Positions 1-12,607 of a stretch of 64,000 nt of DNA are shown one piece after another. This stretch comes from Berberis thunbergii (taxonomy: Eukaryota > Streptophyta > Magnoliopsida > Ranunculales > Berberidaceae), in the NCBI GenBank assembly GCA_003290165.1, contig QNQO01000558.1, positions 62,001 through 126,000 on the forward strand, read 5' to 3'. A program made the position numbers and the translations under genes. How positions within the stretch are numbered: position 1 is the first letter of the stretch; each line of letters starts with the position of its first letter. Under the pieces are notes generated by a model that saw only the letters and a list, made by a program, of their open reading frames with translations, ran no database searches and was not told where the DNA came from.

Positions 1-429
1 TAAGTTATTTGAATCTCTCCATAAGTGGTCCGTAAATTTTCAGAAACCACCCAAGAGTCCCACAATTGTGAACTGCTAATAACTGCCTATGGCAACTAAC
101 CAAGACAGGTTTTTTTTATGGAAAAAACGTCTATAAAAGTGGTGCCATGTTGGGTCCCCAAACATGATTTTCTCTAAAAATAACGGCTCCATCAAAGTGA
201 GGATTTCAAAGTGCTTGGAAGAGTCCAACGCAGAAAAGAGAAGACGCTAAACGATCAAACTAGCAATGGCGGGAGGTATTTATCGATCCTCGTTTTAGAT
301 TATTTATTCTTTTATTATGTCATTTAAACATGTTAGGAAGTTTAGATGACTTTCATAATCTATATCCTTCATGGAGTCGAACCGAATGAAAACCAGTCAC
401 ACAGACCCCGCAAGTGAACTCTACTGGAA
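1..429. other. No gene seen; upstream part of a Ty3/Tat-like element
   Basis: No long open frame and no recognisable gag domain is visible. The stretch leads directly into the protease segment on the plus strand, so it is probably internal sequence of the same retroelement, whose 5' end lies outside the window. That assignment is inference from position. Confidence 0.4.
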
Positions 430-885
430 ATGCGGACACAATCGGCGGACGAGGACAGACGCATTTGCTACTCAAGGGTTCAAAGCCCCATTCCCACCTT
501 GACGTTTATGGACAAAGACCTCGTAGGAGTCCGAGCGCCGCACAATGACGCCCTAGTCATCTCGGTCTCCATTGCAAGGTGGGAAATTAAAAAAGCCCTG
601 GTGGACACAGAGAGCTCGCTCAACGTTCCGTTCTACAACTCATTCTGCAATATGGACCTCAAGGAGGAAAACCTGAAGCCTTCAGACTACCCGCTGATTG
701 GATCCAGCGGAGAGAAATGCTTCCCAATCGGGAAGATAAGGTTAGCAGTAGTGGCAGGAGAACCACAACTGAGAAAAGTCATGTTTCTGGACTTCATGGT
801 AATAAATGCACCGTCTACCTACAACCTTATCTTGGGAAGACCATGGCTTCACCAGATGGTGGCAGTAGTCTCCTCCCTTCACTAG
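430..885 (+). pseudogene. Retropepsin-like aspartic protease fragment of a Ty3/Tat-like retrotransposon
   Basis: The translation shows a plant Ty3 retropepsin: the active-site region LVDTESSLNV, then a hydrophobic strand, and the C-terminal ILGRPWLH followed by AVVSSLH. In the family this enzyme cleaves the Gag-Pol polyprotein inside the particle. The catalytic triplet, normally Asp-Thr-Gly, reads Asp-Thr-Glu, which should kill activity. After SLH the frame stops, but the linker (GTIRGDQPTTRGA) continues in another frame at about 900-955, so there is also a frameshift. No reverse transcriptase or integrase follows before the 3' LTR, which suggests a gag-protease-only, non-autonomous element. 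The family is clear; the exact lineage is inferred. Confidence 0.75.
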
Positions 886-2429
886 TGCGTTAGCTAACCA
901 CTTTGAAGGAACAATACGTGGAGACCAACCTACGACACGAGGTGCCATTATGCTGCGCTGAATCAAATAGAATGTTCCCAGATCCAGCCGGATCCCACAG
1001 CGCAATTTGAACCAGAGCCAGGCCTAGTGACTGCAGCCGCATCACTCCACTTGCCCAAGATCCCAAGAATAGTGGCTCGCTTAAAAAAGATGGGACAGTC
1101 AAGTGGTACAGGAACAATTCGCTCTTCAACCCAACATAACAGAGAGATTAATGCAAGCATTAGTACAACCCCCCAACATTCCGTCGGTGCAGAGATTAAC
1201 TCCCCCACAAGGCTTACTCTTCAATAGCTTATGTGACATCAGCGAAGTTCAACAATCCGTTGAAAGCACAAATGATTCACAAGAGTCATACGAATTCACT
1301 TCAGAGCCAAGATCAATTTCTCTTTGTCAACAGTTAGTCCATTTTAGTTGCTTATTTCCTTTTCCATAGTCAATGTAGAGTTTTAATTCTTAAAAACTTA
1401 TGTGATTTGCAAACATTCAAGAAATAAAAAAAGAATTACGCACACACGCTCTATTGATTACTGGAAAGATGTAACAATGGGCGCCTATATGAGGATACAA
1501 AAGACTACATACTACAAACATCTAAATCTGATGCTACATGGAGTAAGGACTCGCTTAACCAGTCCGACTACATAAAGAAGGAGAAGGAACCCAAAATAAA
1601 CATCACTCGACCCCTTCCCAAGATCAAGGACAAAAGAGGAGAGGGGCTGAAAGCACAGAGCGGCCAATTGTCCTTGCAACGGACTGCAGATTTCCTCGAG
1701 CGGTGTCTAGCTCCTAAAAGAGATAGAAGAAGGCATATGAGGATGACCGCAATCGGAAAAGCGGTTGAGGTCTCACAATGCTGTCAGGAAAGAACATAAT
1801 AGGAGATACGCTCCGCAGAAGATAGTGCCTACAACGATTGAGGAACACCATTATATAGACATGATGGTGCACCAAACGGGCGCTTCAGTATTAACTGCCA
1901 GCATTAAATACCGCGCGGAAAACGAATAGACGACGATTCCCAAGGAACTGCGCAGACTACTTTCGTCCAATTAATGGTGTTGCATGCAACCCCATCAATT
2001 AAGGAGGAATGACCGATACTCAATCGTCTTGCAGTCTACACCATACACGTGCTACCATGCAATCTACGCCGTATGCGTGGTGTAATTTGTGCAAAAAACC
2101 CTAGCTCTCCCTGTGCAAGCCCATGGCCTCGACCCACTATTCAAACAATATCCTACAACATGCCTGACATGAGTACTAGAAGTCCTAGTTAATTCCGACA
2201 CTCAGATATTTTGTGCGGATCACCGACTGATTTAAGTTAATTTTATCTGCACAGTGCACTACGCCTGCGAACATAGGTTCGCACGCCCTTAAGCAGGCTG
2301 AACATTTCCCTAACCATGTAAGCTTAGTCAGCCGAGGCTGATGAGGACAACTTATGGTTCATCCTGACACCTAGTCCGTCTAGCAAAAATCCCAATGGTT
2401 TAGGAAGTGAGAATCTAATTAGCGCTATC
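886..2429. other. Decayed retroelement interior without a recognisable gene
   Basis: Apart from the frameshifted protease-linker remnant near 900-955, I see only short unconvincing open frames. No reverse transcriptase, RNase H or integrase motif is readable on either strand. Its position between the protease and the tandem repeat suggests non-coding interior of the same Tat-like element. Confidence 0.4.
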
Positions 2430-3115
2430 ACGCCTGGTGACGACGACTTGCCAGGGATCATTGCCTCCTTCACGGTCCATGGTCGTCGAACCCGATCAGG
2501 TAAGCCTAGCTGGTGATGACTTGCAACAAAAACATCAGATCAAAGCCCAGACCTGTAGCCCCCACTGCACAGGCGTAGATGGTTTGGAAGGCGGGAGCCT
2601 AGTCAGTCCCAAACCGATTCCGACGGCTCGTCGCGAGAGCACTATTTTTCAGCCTAGCCGCCGAATTACCAACCCTGAACTTGTAGCCCCTACTGTGCGG
2701 GTGTAGATGGTGGGAGCCTAGTCAGTCCAAATTGATTATGACGGCTTGCCACATGACCACTGCTCTTCAGCATGGCCATTGAAAACCCCGAAATTTGCAG
2801 CTTGATGCGCACGAGTGTAGATGATTTGGAAGGTGGGAGCCTAGTCAGTCCGAAACTTATTCCGACGGCTTGCCACGGTACCACTATTTTTCATCCTGGT
2901 CGTCAAACCCCTTCGTCTCAAACTTGTAGCCCCCACTGCGCGAGTATAGATGGTTCGAAAGCTGGGAGACTAGTCAGTCCCTGATTGATGTCAACAACTC
3001 GCCACGATATCACTACTCTTCAGCATGGCCGCCAAATCCTTATTCCTTGAACCTGTAGTCCACTATTTTCGGACATAAATGGGTTGGAAGGTGGGAGCCC
3101 TAAGCAGCTCACTAC
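2430..3115 (+). repeat. Tandem repeat of about 130 bp, about five copies
   Basis: A unit that begins with TGTAGCCCCCACTG and contains TGGGAGCCTAGTCAGTCC recurs at about 2552, 2681, 2793, 2923 and 3052, with a partial degenerate copy before 2552. Spacing is 129, 112, 130 and 129 bp, so one unit has lost about 16 bp. Copies have diverged by substitutions. It lies between the protease and the antisense ORF of the Tat-like element; tandem repeats in non-coding interiors are common in that lineage. Confidence 0.8.
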
Positions 3116-3636
3116 GCGATCATCGCTATCTTTTTAAGCAGCGACCGCAAAGATAGATCACAATTTAGTCAGTGTCATCACGCTTAAACGAGCTGGCATT
3201 CTATTATCAGCAGAGGTCACTCACGCCAACACGTAGACATGTGCTACATAGATGCCAACCCGAGCTTATGATGCCTGGCTCGGTCTGAACGCTTTGATGC
3301 ATACACTCGGCTATCACGACTCGCTTATAATGGCAGTTGCAGCCGACAAATCAGACAAGCGAAATAAGCCCATATCAGCTTATTTTAAGGACGAGAGCAA
3401 CCCACGGCGCAACATGCCCGTTGTTGAACATAACTATGCAATAGTGACTTTGAGCCACTCACAACATAAACGATCAAGCTCTAGACTGCAGATAGACCGC
3501 TCGGAACCAGCCTATGCCAAAATAAGTGACAAGGCGAAACAAAAGACACCCTATAGGGATAGAAAGCACAAAACGTACTTAAGATAAAATTGTTTTCATT
3601 AGCATTTGAAGCAAAATGGGTACAAGTATACAAAGT
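3116..3636. other. Spacer with no supported gene
   Basis: Open frames here show no motif. It is probably interior sequence of the Tat-like element linking the tandem repeat to the end of the antisense ORF. Confidence 0.35.
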
Positions 3637-6150
3637 TTACTCCTTACCAGGAGAGGGTACATAAACAAAAGAACTAAGCTTAATGGGGGAAGGAGTCGGA
3701 GTCGTGTCCATACATGCCACAACTTGAGATTCAGGGTCCGAACCTCCATCTTCGTCCAATGACGCAAAGGCAACGGACAAGTCTAGATATGACATCTTCT
3801 TATAATGACCAATATCCCATTCCGGATGCTCCTTCTTCATCAGCGCCAACATCTCTAATCTACCGTGTACAACCCAATAGAACTTGCACTTGCCTTGTTC
3901 CTACAGAAGCTCTTCCTCGTGCGCCTTCGCATCAGCAAGTTTACGCTCCAGCAATTCCAACTTGTCACTCAGCACATCAATCTGAGACTGCTCTGTACCC
4001 AAATTGCTCTTTACAACATTTAGCTCATGTTTCTCTAACTCAAGCTGGTCCTCGACCTTCCTCGCCTCCCGAGCATTGAACTCCACATCGGCCTCTAATT
4101 GCAATTTCTAAGAAACTCAGTCGACCTCCTTCAAGGAATTCTCTTCAGTGAGAGACAACAGTGCAGAACTCACCTCAGCCAGCAGCTTCTTGTGCGACCT
4201 CCATGTCTCGGCGGGTTCAAACTAACTCCTGCTTGAATCTTTCCATCGCAGACACCGTCTTTGCTAGACCACACTCAAGGGCTCCCAGACGAACCCTCTG
4301 AGTCTCAGCAACCTCTTCTCAGCCTGCTTCTTCATCAGCTCAAATTCATAAAGCACGTCGGAGTACAACGCTTACATGTGTGAGAAGACACCTTCCATGG
4401 TGTACACCCTGTCATGAGTCGCCTCGACTTCTGTTCCAGCAACGACCATCTGGCTCGAATGAGACATACCCAACATAAGGTGCTTTAAGCCCTTATCCAT
4501 ACGCCCTTCAAGCGTATCCTTCTCAGGTTTTGGAGCGTAATCCATCAGTCCGCTATGACGCCTGCTTATATGCTTCCTCGAAGCATACTCCACATCAACA
4601 TCATGGTGCCATACCTGAGTGCTCATCCTCATTAAGTCCAGGGAAAACAAGCTTATCTACACATCCGGATGAAGTTTTCCCGGATTAGGAATTATTCCAG
4701 CACTACCATTTGTTATTGCCACTGTCCCATGCTCTCCTCTGGAGCCTTTCCATTATCATGAACAACCAATGCTTTAGTGCGAGGCGACTTAACATGATCC
4801 TGAGTAAGGGGAGGAAGCGAGTTATCCAACAGACCCTCCAACATCTCGAGACGTGACTTGGAACGAGACGGTAAACAATGTGGACTATGAGAAACTTGGC
4901 ATGTGCCACCACGGCTACTACCAGACAACCCACCAACTGTAGGGTCAAATTCCATAACCTCAGGCGAATCCTCGCAGGAACCTTCTATCGGAACGGTCCC
5001 GTGCGAATCGGCACCAGCAGAAACCGCCATTGCAACGCGCATCAACTGCTTGCTCAAAGCTTCCACCTGTGCAACACTAAGGTTCGACATGTCTTAAACC
5101 CTTGCAAATCGCAGGTGGTCCTTCTCCCGCCAGATACATCGGCCTCCGCCCTGACGGGCCGATCAGACTCACACTTTTCGCTTACAGGGGCAGGTCATTT
5201 TGGAGTCGACCCAGTTCTAATGCGAGACCTCTTCAAACTCACAAAGGAGGCAAACGTCTCAGACGACTCCTCCATTTCGAACAAAACATGAGCTTTGGCC
5301 CCAACGACCTTCCTTTCCTGGAAGGGGCCTCATTTTCAGACTTAACTTGCGAAGTTCGATAAAGAGTGGGGGACACACGCCAATTGTCCCATAGCTTATT
5401 GCAAACAAAGTTGGGAACACATATAACATCCACTACATTCCTCATTGACAAGCCGCGAATGTCTCCATAGTGTTTTGCTCCTCTAGGGTAAGAGAAGTAG
5501 TATGAAACCGTCCTGCGAAGAAACACAAGCATTGATTTGCATACAATCAAGCGCAACGAAATCAGAAGAAAAATTGTACTTACAAAGTGGCTTGAACTCC
5601 CGCTCAAGCGGACGACCCTTGAACTGGAAGTACTTTGAATCCTCGGGGGCCAAGAAGCAATACTTTTGCCAGAACTTGAAGTCATCAGGCATATTCGTAA
5701 AGCAAGCTAGCGATGTCATTTTGCATGCATCGTTACTCTTCAACAGAGGAGAAGTCAACAACTGGATCACTCGTGGGGTCACGAGGACGCCAACTTCCTT
5801 CGCCCTAATCAGAATTAGGAGGATGATCCTATATCCATTAGGCCCCAACTGGGGCAGATGAATTCCTAGGAAGTTCAGGAAGTCCCAAATCACATCCGAA
5901 ATGGGAAAATGTACTCTGGTTTTGAACATCACCGATGCAAGCAGATGAACCATGCCGGTGGCGACATTGGAGTTTGGTCACCCTTCAGAATAGACAACGG
6001 CAGGTCCTCGAGGACCCCAAACTTCGCACGAATTTCGACAAGGTCAGATTCAGGAAGCAACCTATCTTCGAAAAACTCAAGGCCTTTGGCCAAGGTTGCG
6101 TCATCAATAAGGTCTTGTTGGGCCATGAAGAAGATGAACAATCTTTTCAA
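3637..6150 (-). pseudogene. Antisense transposon ORF, putative gypsy-type transposon protein (PF04195-like), broken
   Basis: Minus-strand frames follow each other in shifted order. The N-terminal part (6150 to 5929) contains MAQQDLIDDATLAKGLEFFE. The middle (5953 to 5483) holds HFPISDVIWDFLNFLGIHLP and, later, FKFWQKYCFLAP, matching the layout of the putative gypsy-type transposon family, where a conserved Trp-Lys-x-x-(F/Y)-F-F/L-(V/A) segment is typical. A Ser/Pro-rich linker (5090 to 4713), a coiled-coil stretch (4104 to 3901, repeated Leu/Glu/Lys heptads) and a C-terminal piece (3852 to 3637) follow. Frameshifts and stops break it. An antisense ORF 3' of pol is known from Tat/Grande-type elements; its function is unknown. 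Family assignment is by recalled pattern only. Confidence 0.55.
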
Positions 6151-6370
6151 TCAGAAGACGAACAAAACAATATCTTCAAAAGAAAAAAAAAATAGAAGAC
6201 TCAGTCTCTGCACAATGGATGACCTAAACAGGGATTAGGTTCCCGCCTATTTTCTACTGAATCGACGAATAAATGCAACGCGCGACTCAAGCAACAATTC
6301 AGACTCAATCATCATGAGCGGCATATCTTTTCAAGATGTGATTTTGCGAATTGATATGACGGCCCCACTA

Positions 6371-6386
6371 ACTTGGGGGGGGGGGG
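6371..6386 (+). promoter_or_regulatory. Polypurine tract of the Tat-like element
   Basis: A G-run of 12 follows ACTT and ends four bases before TGATGATACACC, the apparent start of the LTR. In LTR retrotransposons this tract primes plus-strand DNA synthesis. It agrees with the plus orientation of the protease. Confidence 0.65.
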
Positions 6387-6390
6387 TAGC

Positions 6391-7024
6391 TGATGATACA
6401 CCAAAACGGTCACATCCCAAAGCCATACACGTGTCATGATGATCTCGAGGAATTACGGGCCCTAGCGTCAGCCCAACTCTGATCCGACCCAAGCGGTTCT
6501 AAGCCCGCCTAATATAGTCTGCCAAATGGACCCGAACTCTCACAGTTTGCTTAGCCTATACGTTTTACAACTATTCTCAATACTCGTAAGCCCTGTTAAG
6601 GCAAGTGTCTCGAGGATAAGCTTTGGACATGCAATTACAACAACTCTCCCCTTTCAACTAGGAAATAAATACTAGAGTACCTATCACACAGAGAAACATC
6701 CTCTTATGGATTACCCTGAGATTGAGAATTATCTCTCGCATATCTAGGAGCACACGGCTAACAGGGGAATTTCCTTCTACATCACGACTCCTAATTAAAG
6801 AAGGATTTCCACAAAAATCTCATTCTTAACTACGCTATCGATGGCCTGGCCAGGACCCCTGCACTATAAATTAGACATGAGGTTGGTAAGCTAAGGTACA
6901 CTACAAATTCCATGTTTACAGCATCACACCTTCCTCAAATCTCTATCTGACTTTAGCATCGGAGTGTCATCGACCACCACAACGGTGGTCCATGGCTCAC
7001 GTGCGTTCCTTGTGCAGGTATGCA
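6391..7024 (+). repeat. 3' LTR of the Ty3/Tat-like element
   Basis: Starts TGATGATACACC directly after the polypurine tract and ends close to TGTGCAGGTATGCA. Near the 3' end it has TAGCATCGGAGTG followed by GACCACCAC, a signature shared with the second copy at 40865-41379. No 5' partner LTR is inside the window. The right border is approximate, set by the terminal CA and by alignment with the second copy. Confidence 0.65.
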
Positions 7025-7380
7025 GAACTAGGTTAAAGCAGGAAGCAAAAAATGGCTACATCAACCCCTTCAGCCGGTGAACCCGGCACAACGTGGGCAC
7101 CGTGAGAACACCACAACAACCCGTTATGCACAGCGTTACCCGACATTAGGACCTCCTCAACGAACGTCAAAGGAAGCTTGAGGAATTTCCTTTCTATCCG
7201 CCTCTCCTCCTCGGTAAGGGACAAAGCAAAAAACTTCCTTGAACACAAAGAAGTGGCATCAAAACCAGCATCGTATCAGGGATACAAAAAAATAAGCTAG
7301 CGGCAAAGAAACTCACGGATATCAAAATTTGTTAGTCGCATCAGAAAATTTGTTGGTATTAGGGCACTCAAAATTTCTAA

Positions 7381-7405
7381 GATGATGATGATAATAATAA
7401 TAATA

Positions 7406-7457
<52 letters not shown>

Positions 7458-7474
7458 TAATAATAATAATAATA
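7381..7474. repeat. (TAA)n / (ATA)n microsatellite
   Basis: Nearly uninterrupted ATA/TAA trinucleotides over about 90 bp with two small interruptions. Probably length-polymorphic. Confidence 0.95.
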
Positions 7475-7611
7475 AAAAATTTAAACAATTCTACCCATGG
7501 CTATTAAGACTGTGTAAACGAAAAAAAAATATATTCTTTGCATTATTATAAATAAAATGGCAGTAAATAATAATCTAATTTCATGGAACAGAAAAGTAAC
7601 CTGAATCATAT

Positions 7612-7702
7612 GCAAAAATACTTCAGAACCAAGGTTATGTGGCACGATCTGTGAGGATGATGTATTGACACATCACCCTAATTACAAAACTAAGTTACAA
7701 AA
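7612..7702. mobile_element. Internally deleted MITE, relative of 37335-37479 and 49099-49256
   Basis: It contains GAACCAAGGTTATGTGGCAC and, about 45 bp later, ACACATCACCCTAATTACAA, matching both arms of the MITE at 49099-49256 (CCAACCAAGGTGATGTGGCG and CCACATCATTCTAATTGCAA). The middle, including the TATCTCGAGG block, is missing. Confidence 0.5.
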
Positions 7703-8000
7703 TCTTTGTTCCCTAGCAAATTTCAATCATATAAATAATATGACTAAGTAAATAAAAGTCAATCAAGGAAGACATTCTATTATATTACATAGGTGCATCA
7801 AAACCTCGATAGCAAATTTGTGCAAATCCCAAGTGTGATGCTACCTTTGTTCTATTTGACTTTGGTCTCGAGCCCTCAAGTAAAAAATTAGTAAAAGGAG
7901 GAGACTGTAGTTGGTGAATAAATCCATGAAGTAACTTGGTAGCTTAAAGGCCATAGGAATAAATCCATTCACATTTGGTGTGCCCCATACAAGTGTAACC

Positions 8001-11000
8001 TTTTGGTTGAAGCGTAGCGCACATTAATATTAAATAATAAGATTATAATACTGATGTCCTGCCAAAGTGGCTAGGTTGTGAGCCTCATAATTGAGTTCTC
8101 GATTAATATAATTTATAAAACCAAAAGCTATGAGTAGAAAACAATCACCTAATGATATTGATAAGAGGGCGCCATGGCCGGCAAAAGGTCGTCTGCGCAG
8201 TCCTATGGACATCATTCAAAATAGACACCATTGTCCCTGAATCTCCCATCATGATCCCTATTCACAATTGTCGCACCTGAATAAGCAATAGTGTCGTCTC
8301 CTGGCATTTCACCATCATATTATCCAGAACTTTCCCTATAATGGGGCATGCCACCGTGCCAAAACTTCACCCAAAAGGTTGGCCGCAAAAGCTCCAATAG
8401 CTCCTTGTTGAGAAGAGGCAAAAAAACTTGCATCATTAGAGACCACGATTGTTTCAGGATCCAAGGTGGTGGATAAAGGGTTGAACTGGAGGGTACGGGC
8501 ATTAATATGATGATTTTTGACAGTTTGGATTAGGGTCTGGATCAACTCTAACCTAGTGGTTGTCAACTCGGTAAGTGAGTTGAAGGTAGGACAAGGTGTG
8601 GCCCTAAGGCGTGAGGGGAGTTTGGTAGCAGTTACAGGTGTTTCAAGGATGTGATGTAGGGAGATGGGTTTGTTGTTTGCGGCTGTCAGGGTACCCAGAT
8701 GGTCAACAGGCATAGAGATAAATGTAAACTATTGATTTTGCCAGATCTTCTAGGTATGGTTGAAGGAGGAAAAGGCTTGGTGGATATTGAATTTGTCTTT
8801 GCAAAAAACACAATTGTTGCTTGTGTGCCAGATGATGTGTAGCATAGCTTTGAATTAAGAGAGCATTTCATCGTTGAGCATAAACACTATCACGCATGAA
8901 CTTGAGGAAATAAAGAATTGTGTGAGTGGCAAATGTTTCATAATTCCAATTGATTGGGATTGGGGAGATACTCCAGAGTTTGATGATGACTGGGCAAGTG
9001 AAAAACAGGTGGGTAACATCTTCAGAGTGTTTGTGGCACCAAGCACAAAGATCTTCGAAGGAATGTGTAGCCTATGCAAGTTTGAAGTAGTAAGAAGGAT
9101 GTTTTGCCCAATCTTCTAGAGTAAAAGTAAAGCATTGGGTGGTGCCTTGATTTTCCATAGTTCTCTGAGGAGTTTGACATCGAGATTATTGGTAGGGAGA
9201 GTAGATGTGGTGCTCTCGAAATTTTCCTGTATGAATGTCTAGGTGACATTTTTAACAGAAAATATACTTTTTTTTTATTATCAGAGAGCTAGATAAGTTT
9301 GTCAGGAGCATCCAAAGATCTGAGAAGAATGTTTTGAATGTCCCTCACCACCGATGACAGAAAGAGAGAAGAGAGTAGAGTTTCATTCCATCGAGGGTGC
9401 CCCGAGTGGACAGTCCAAAGATCTTGACAAGAGGTGGGGCGGTTAGGAATGGATTGGTCAAGAAGCCAATCTTCAAGAAGGATTTTCGATTTGACCCAGT
9501 AGTCCTTCCAAAGGTCGATGGTGGCACCTGACAAAACTTGCCAAACAAGATATCGTTTAATCTTTGCTAGTGCGGTGAGTCATGAGTGAGCATTTCCAAG
9601 AAAATGAGGCAACGTTTGGGGGTTTAGCGAGCTAAAACATGTTCTTTTTGTGAAAATAGATCATTTTGAACTGGAGAGAATGTGGGTTTTGTGGCATGGT
9701 GATTGCTTGCCACACATTTTTAGCCATCAAGGCTAGGGTTTTGTTCCTATGAGAAGGAATATTCAGGCCACACAAATGTTTGGGGCGAGTGATTCAGCCC
9801 CAGGTGCATAAATGTCTAGCCCTGCTGTCCTGTGCTCCATTCCACCAAAAATTTCTAGCTAGAGTGTCCAATTTAGTGGTGATGGAGCAAGAAAGGAGAA
9901 AATTTTGCATGGTATAGACCGAAATCAAATTGAGGACTGGCTTGTTAAAGAACTTTAGCTTTCTAGATTTGTTTTGACTTTATTAATGAGGAATTGGAAA
10001 TTAGAAGTTTTTTTTTCTTTGAGAACGGGAAAGGAGAACCCAAATATTTTTCTTTCGGGTTACAAAAATTGGAACCCAAAATCCTGTTAATCATTTTTTG
10101 CATGGCGTGGGTGCACATTTGAATTATAGAACACTGACGATTTGTCAAATTTTACTGCATGTCACGAAGCAGAACAATAATGTTGAAGAATATCTTTATG
10201 GAGTGAGCTTCAGCCAGAAAAGGCCGGCCAAAAATCATAAGATCGTCAACATAAAACAAGTGACTGATTGACGGTGTCTTCTGATTTGGATACCTTTGAT
10301 ACTACCCTCGGTTTCGGCTCGGTTAAGCAATCTGGTTAGAGCTCCGACCAGCAAAATGAACAAGTAAGGGGGTAGAGGTTCCCCTTGTCTGAGACCTCTC
10401 GAGGGTTTGATGGAGGGGAGGGGGTACCATTAAGAAGAACTTGGAGTGATGAAGAAGAAATGCATTGTTCAATCAAGTGAATAAAACCTCGTGCAAAACC
10501 CAATTGGTGGAGAATTTGAATGAGAAAATATCACTAAACTCTGTCATAAGCTATGGCCATGTCTATTTTGATAGCAATCCAACTTTGTTTCTTCCTTTTG
10601 CAGTGATTCATATGGAAAAATGTCTTATGGGCGAGGCTGACATTATCGGCTCTATAACAACCTTTCAGGAAAGCTCCCTGGTTGAGTGAGATGATATTAT
10701 CTAATAAAGGTTTCAACCGATTGGCCAAGATTTTGGAGATCGCTTTATATATGTCATTATAGAGGCCTATGGGTCGAAACTTCTCGAGAGTAATAGGTTT
10801 TGAAACTTTGGGGATGAGGGGCAATGAAGGTTTTATTGAGATTTGGGTCAAGCACCCTAGTGGCAAAAAAATTCTCTACAACCTCAATCACATCATGTTT
10901 TACCATGTCCCAGTAATGTTAAAAAAGAAGGCATGAAACCTATCTGAACCAGGAGCCTTATGGCTGCCCATACAAAAAAAGATGACTCGAATCTCCTCTT

Positions 11001-12045
11001 CAACAGGGGTTGCAAGGAGTAAATCATTGTCATATGGGTAAAACTCTGGGTTTGACGATTTGCAAATATTTTCAAAATAATCATTAAGAATTCGACCTGG
11101 AGAGTTCTGATTAGTATGCCAGATATTAGCTTTGTCTTTCAGACGAAAGATGAGGTTTTCCTTCCTGCGAAGCGGAGAGGAAAGGTGGAAGAATATGGTG
11201 TTCTTGTCACCATCCAAGAGCCAGGATTGACCTGATTTATTCCGCCAAAACAATTCTTCTCTCAAGTAGAGTTCAGATAGATGATTTTCCAAAGAAGAAA
11301 TGACCAAAACATTGTTCGCAGAGGGATACCCGTTTTGGAATTTGTCAAGTGCTTCTTTAGTTTCATAGATGCATTGGAAAATATTGTGGAAATCCGTTTT
11401 ATTCCAACTGGAGAGTCTGTAGTTGAGTCTTTTAGTTTTGAGATGAAAATTGTGTGCAGGGAGATGATGGTGTCTAGGTGTCCAAGCCGATTCAATAATG
11501 TTTCGACACCTAGGATCTTTGGGCGACATGTGGAAGAACTTGAAAGGTTTAGGATCACTGTTGATATGGGAGAGAAGTTGAAGAGAGATGGCACGATGAT
11601 CTAAGGTAGAAGTATGGATCGTGCAAGCGACAACTGAGGGAAACATATCCATCCACTCAGTAGAAACAAAAATATGATCCAACTTGGCTTTAATCCCATT
11701 TATATCTAAACGTTTGTTATTCCAAGTGAATTGGGACCTATTGACCGGAAAGTCTAAAAGGTGATGGTTGGTTGTGAAATTTCGGAAGGTGTCCAAGGTT
11801 GGAGCATGTAGGTTTATGACCCCCCATTTTTTCTTCAGGTTTAATGGCATTTAAGTCCCCTATAATCAGGCCAGACGAGGTTTTGCAGGGTGTAGATGTT
11901 AGACATGTCTTCCAAAATTTGACACTAAGTGTTAAATTTGGTTCTCCATACACAAAAATCACCGACCAAGTAACGCTAGCATACAAGTGTAAACTTACAA
12001 CTACTACATAGCGAAATTTGAAATTTTGGGTGGGATCCACAACAT
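8001..12045 (-). mobile_element. LINE (L1-type non-LTR retrotransposon) ORF2 remnant, 5'-truncated
   Basis: Reading from right to left, frames give the order of a plant L1 ORF2. The second half of an APE-like endonuclease spans about 12040-11300 (LIIGDLNAI; STLDHRAIS in place of the SDHxPI motif). Reverse transcriptase spans about 10980-10150 (KFRPIGLYNDIYKAISKILA; catalytic YVDD at 10253-10242). Then come a connection region (about 9550-9250), a zinc-finger RVT domain (LCAWCHKHSEDVTHLFFTC, about 9075-9005) and RNase H (VVSNDASFF near 8440; NYINRELNYEAHNLA near 8100). Many frameshifts and stops break it. The endonuclease N-terminus is absent, as expected for 5' truncation by incomplete target-primed reverse transcription. 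No poly(A) tail or TSD is clear. Confidence 0.85.
8030..8713 (-). pseudogene. RNase H domain of the LINE ORF2
   Basis: Two overlapping frames carry the RNase H pattern: VVSNDASFF with the first acidic residue, GAIGAFAANLLGE, and the terminal helix NRELNYEAHNLATLAGHQYY. This places the element among plant LINEs with a C-terminal RNase H. The domain is frameshifted. Confidence 0.7.
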
Positions 12046-12607
12046 GGCTCCGTCCTATATAAAGTTATCATCATGTGCAGTATTGTTCAAATTGTTGAAA
12101 AATCACGATTTGACTCAAATCGTACAACAAACAGTTCAAATATGTTTTTAAATCGCATCTTACCCAAATTGTTGAAAATCGCATGCAATTGAAGGAAAGG
12201 TTTGTGCGATTTTATGATTGAGAATCAAAACAAAACCCAAAAACCCAAAACCTAATTTGTTTTTGTTTCTATCCGTGTGGCAGCTCGTTGAAGAAGAAGA
12301 GGAGATCCGTGCAACTGTGTCGATCTGTACAGTTGACAGTCGATCCATGCACTCGTTTCAGAAGAGAAGAAGAGAAAAAGAAGGATGAGGAGGAGGAGAT
12401 TGTTCTTTATGAGTCTTGATGCCTTTAGAAAACAAACAACATTCTTGGTGCCTTGAGAAAACAAATCTCTCTTTTCCTTATATTGAAAAGCAATAATTGA
12501 GCATAGCAACTCCATTGTTAATCTTCTCCTGAAAACCATAATCCAGTTGAGCATCCGTCCTAGAAGAGAGAACCAGATCCACTTGTTTGGTGCCTTCTGT
12601 GTACACT
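12046..12607 (+). other. 5' flank of the NLR pseudogene
   Basis: Non-coding sequence between the truncated LINE end and the NLR start codon. A TATA-like CTATATAAAG lies at about 12056, some 550 bp before the ATG, and could be the old promoter if the 5' UTR is long. Purine-rich tracts (GAAGAAGAAGAGG near 12290) suggest a transcribed leader. The promoter call is weak. Confidence 0.35.

Larger units (their letters stand above)
7025..8000. other. Intergenic, with a microsatellite and a MITE relic
   Basis: No gene is supported. It contains the TAA microsatellite (7381-7474) and a degenerate copy of a MITE family (about 7612-7702). The LINE to the right shows no clear poly(A) tail here, so its 3' border is uncertain. 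Confidence 0.5.

Noticed and set aside
2430..3115. CRISPR-like array
   Set aside because: The repeats are ~130 bp, contiguous and diverged, without short repeat/spacer structure, and the genome is eukaryotic.
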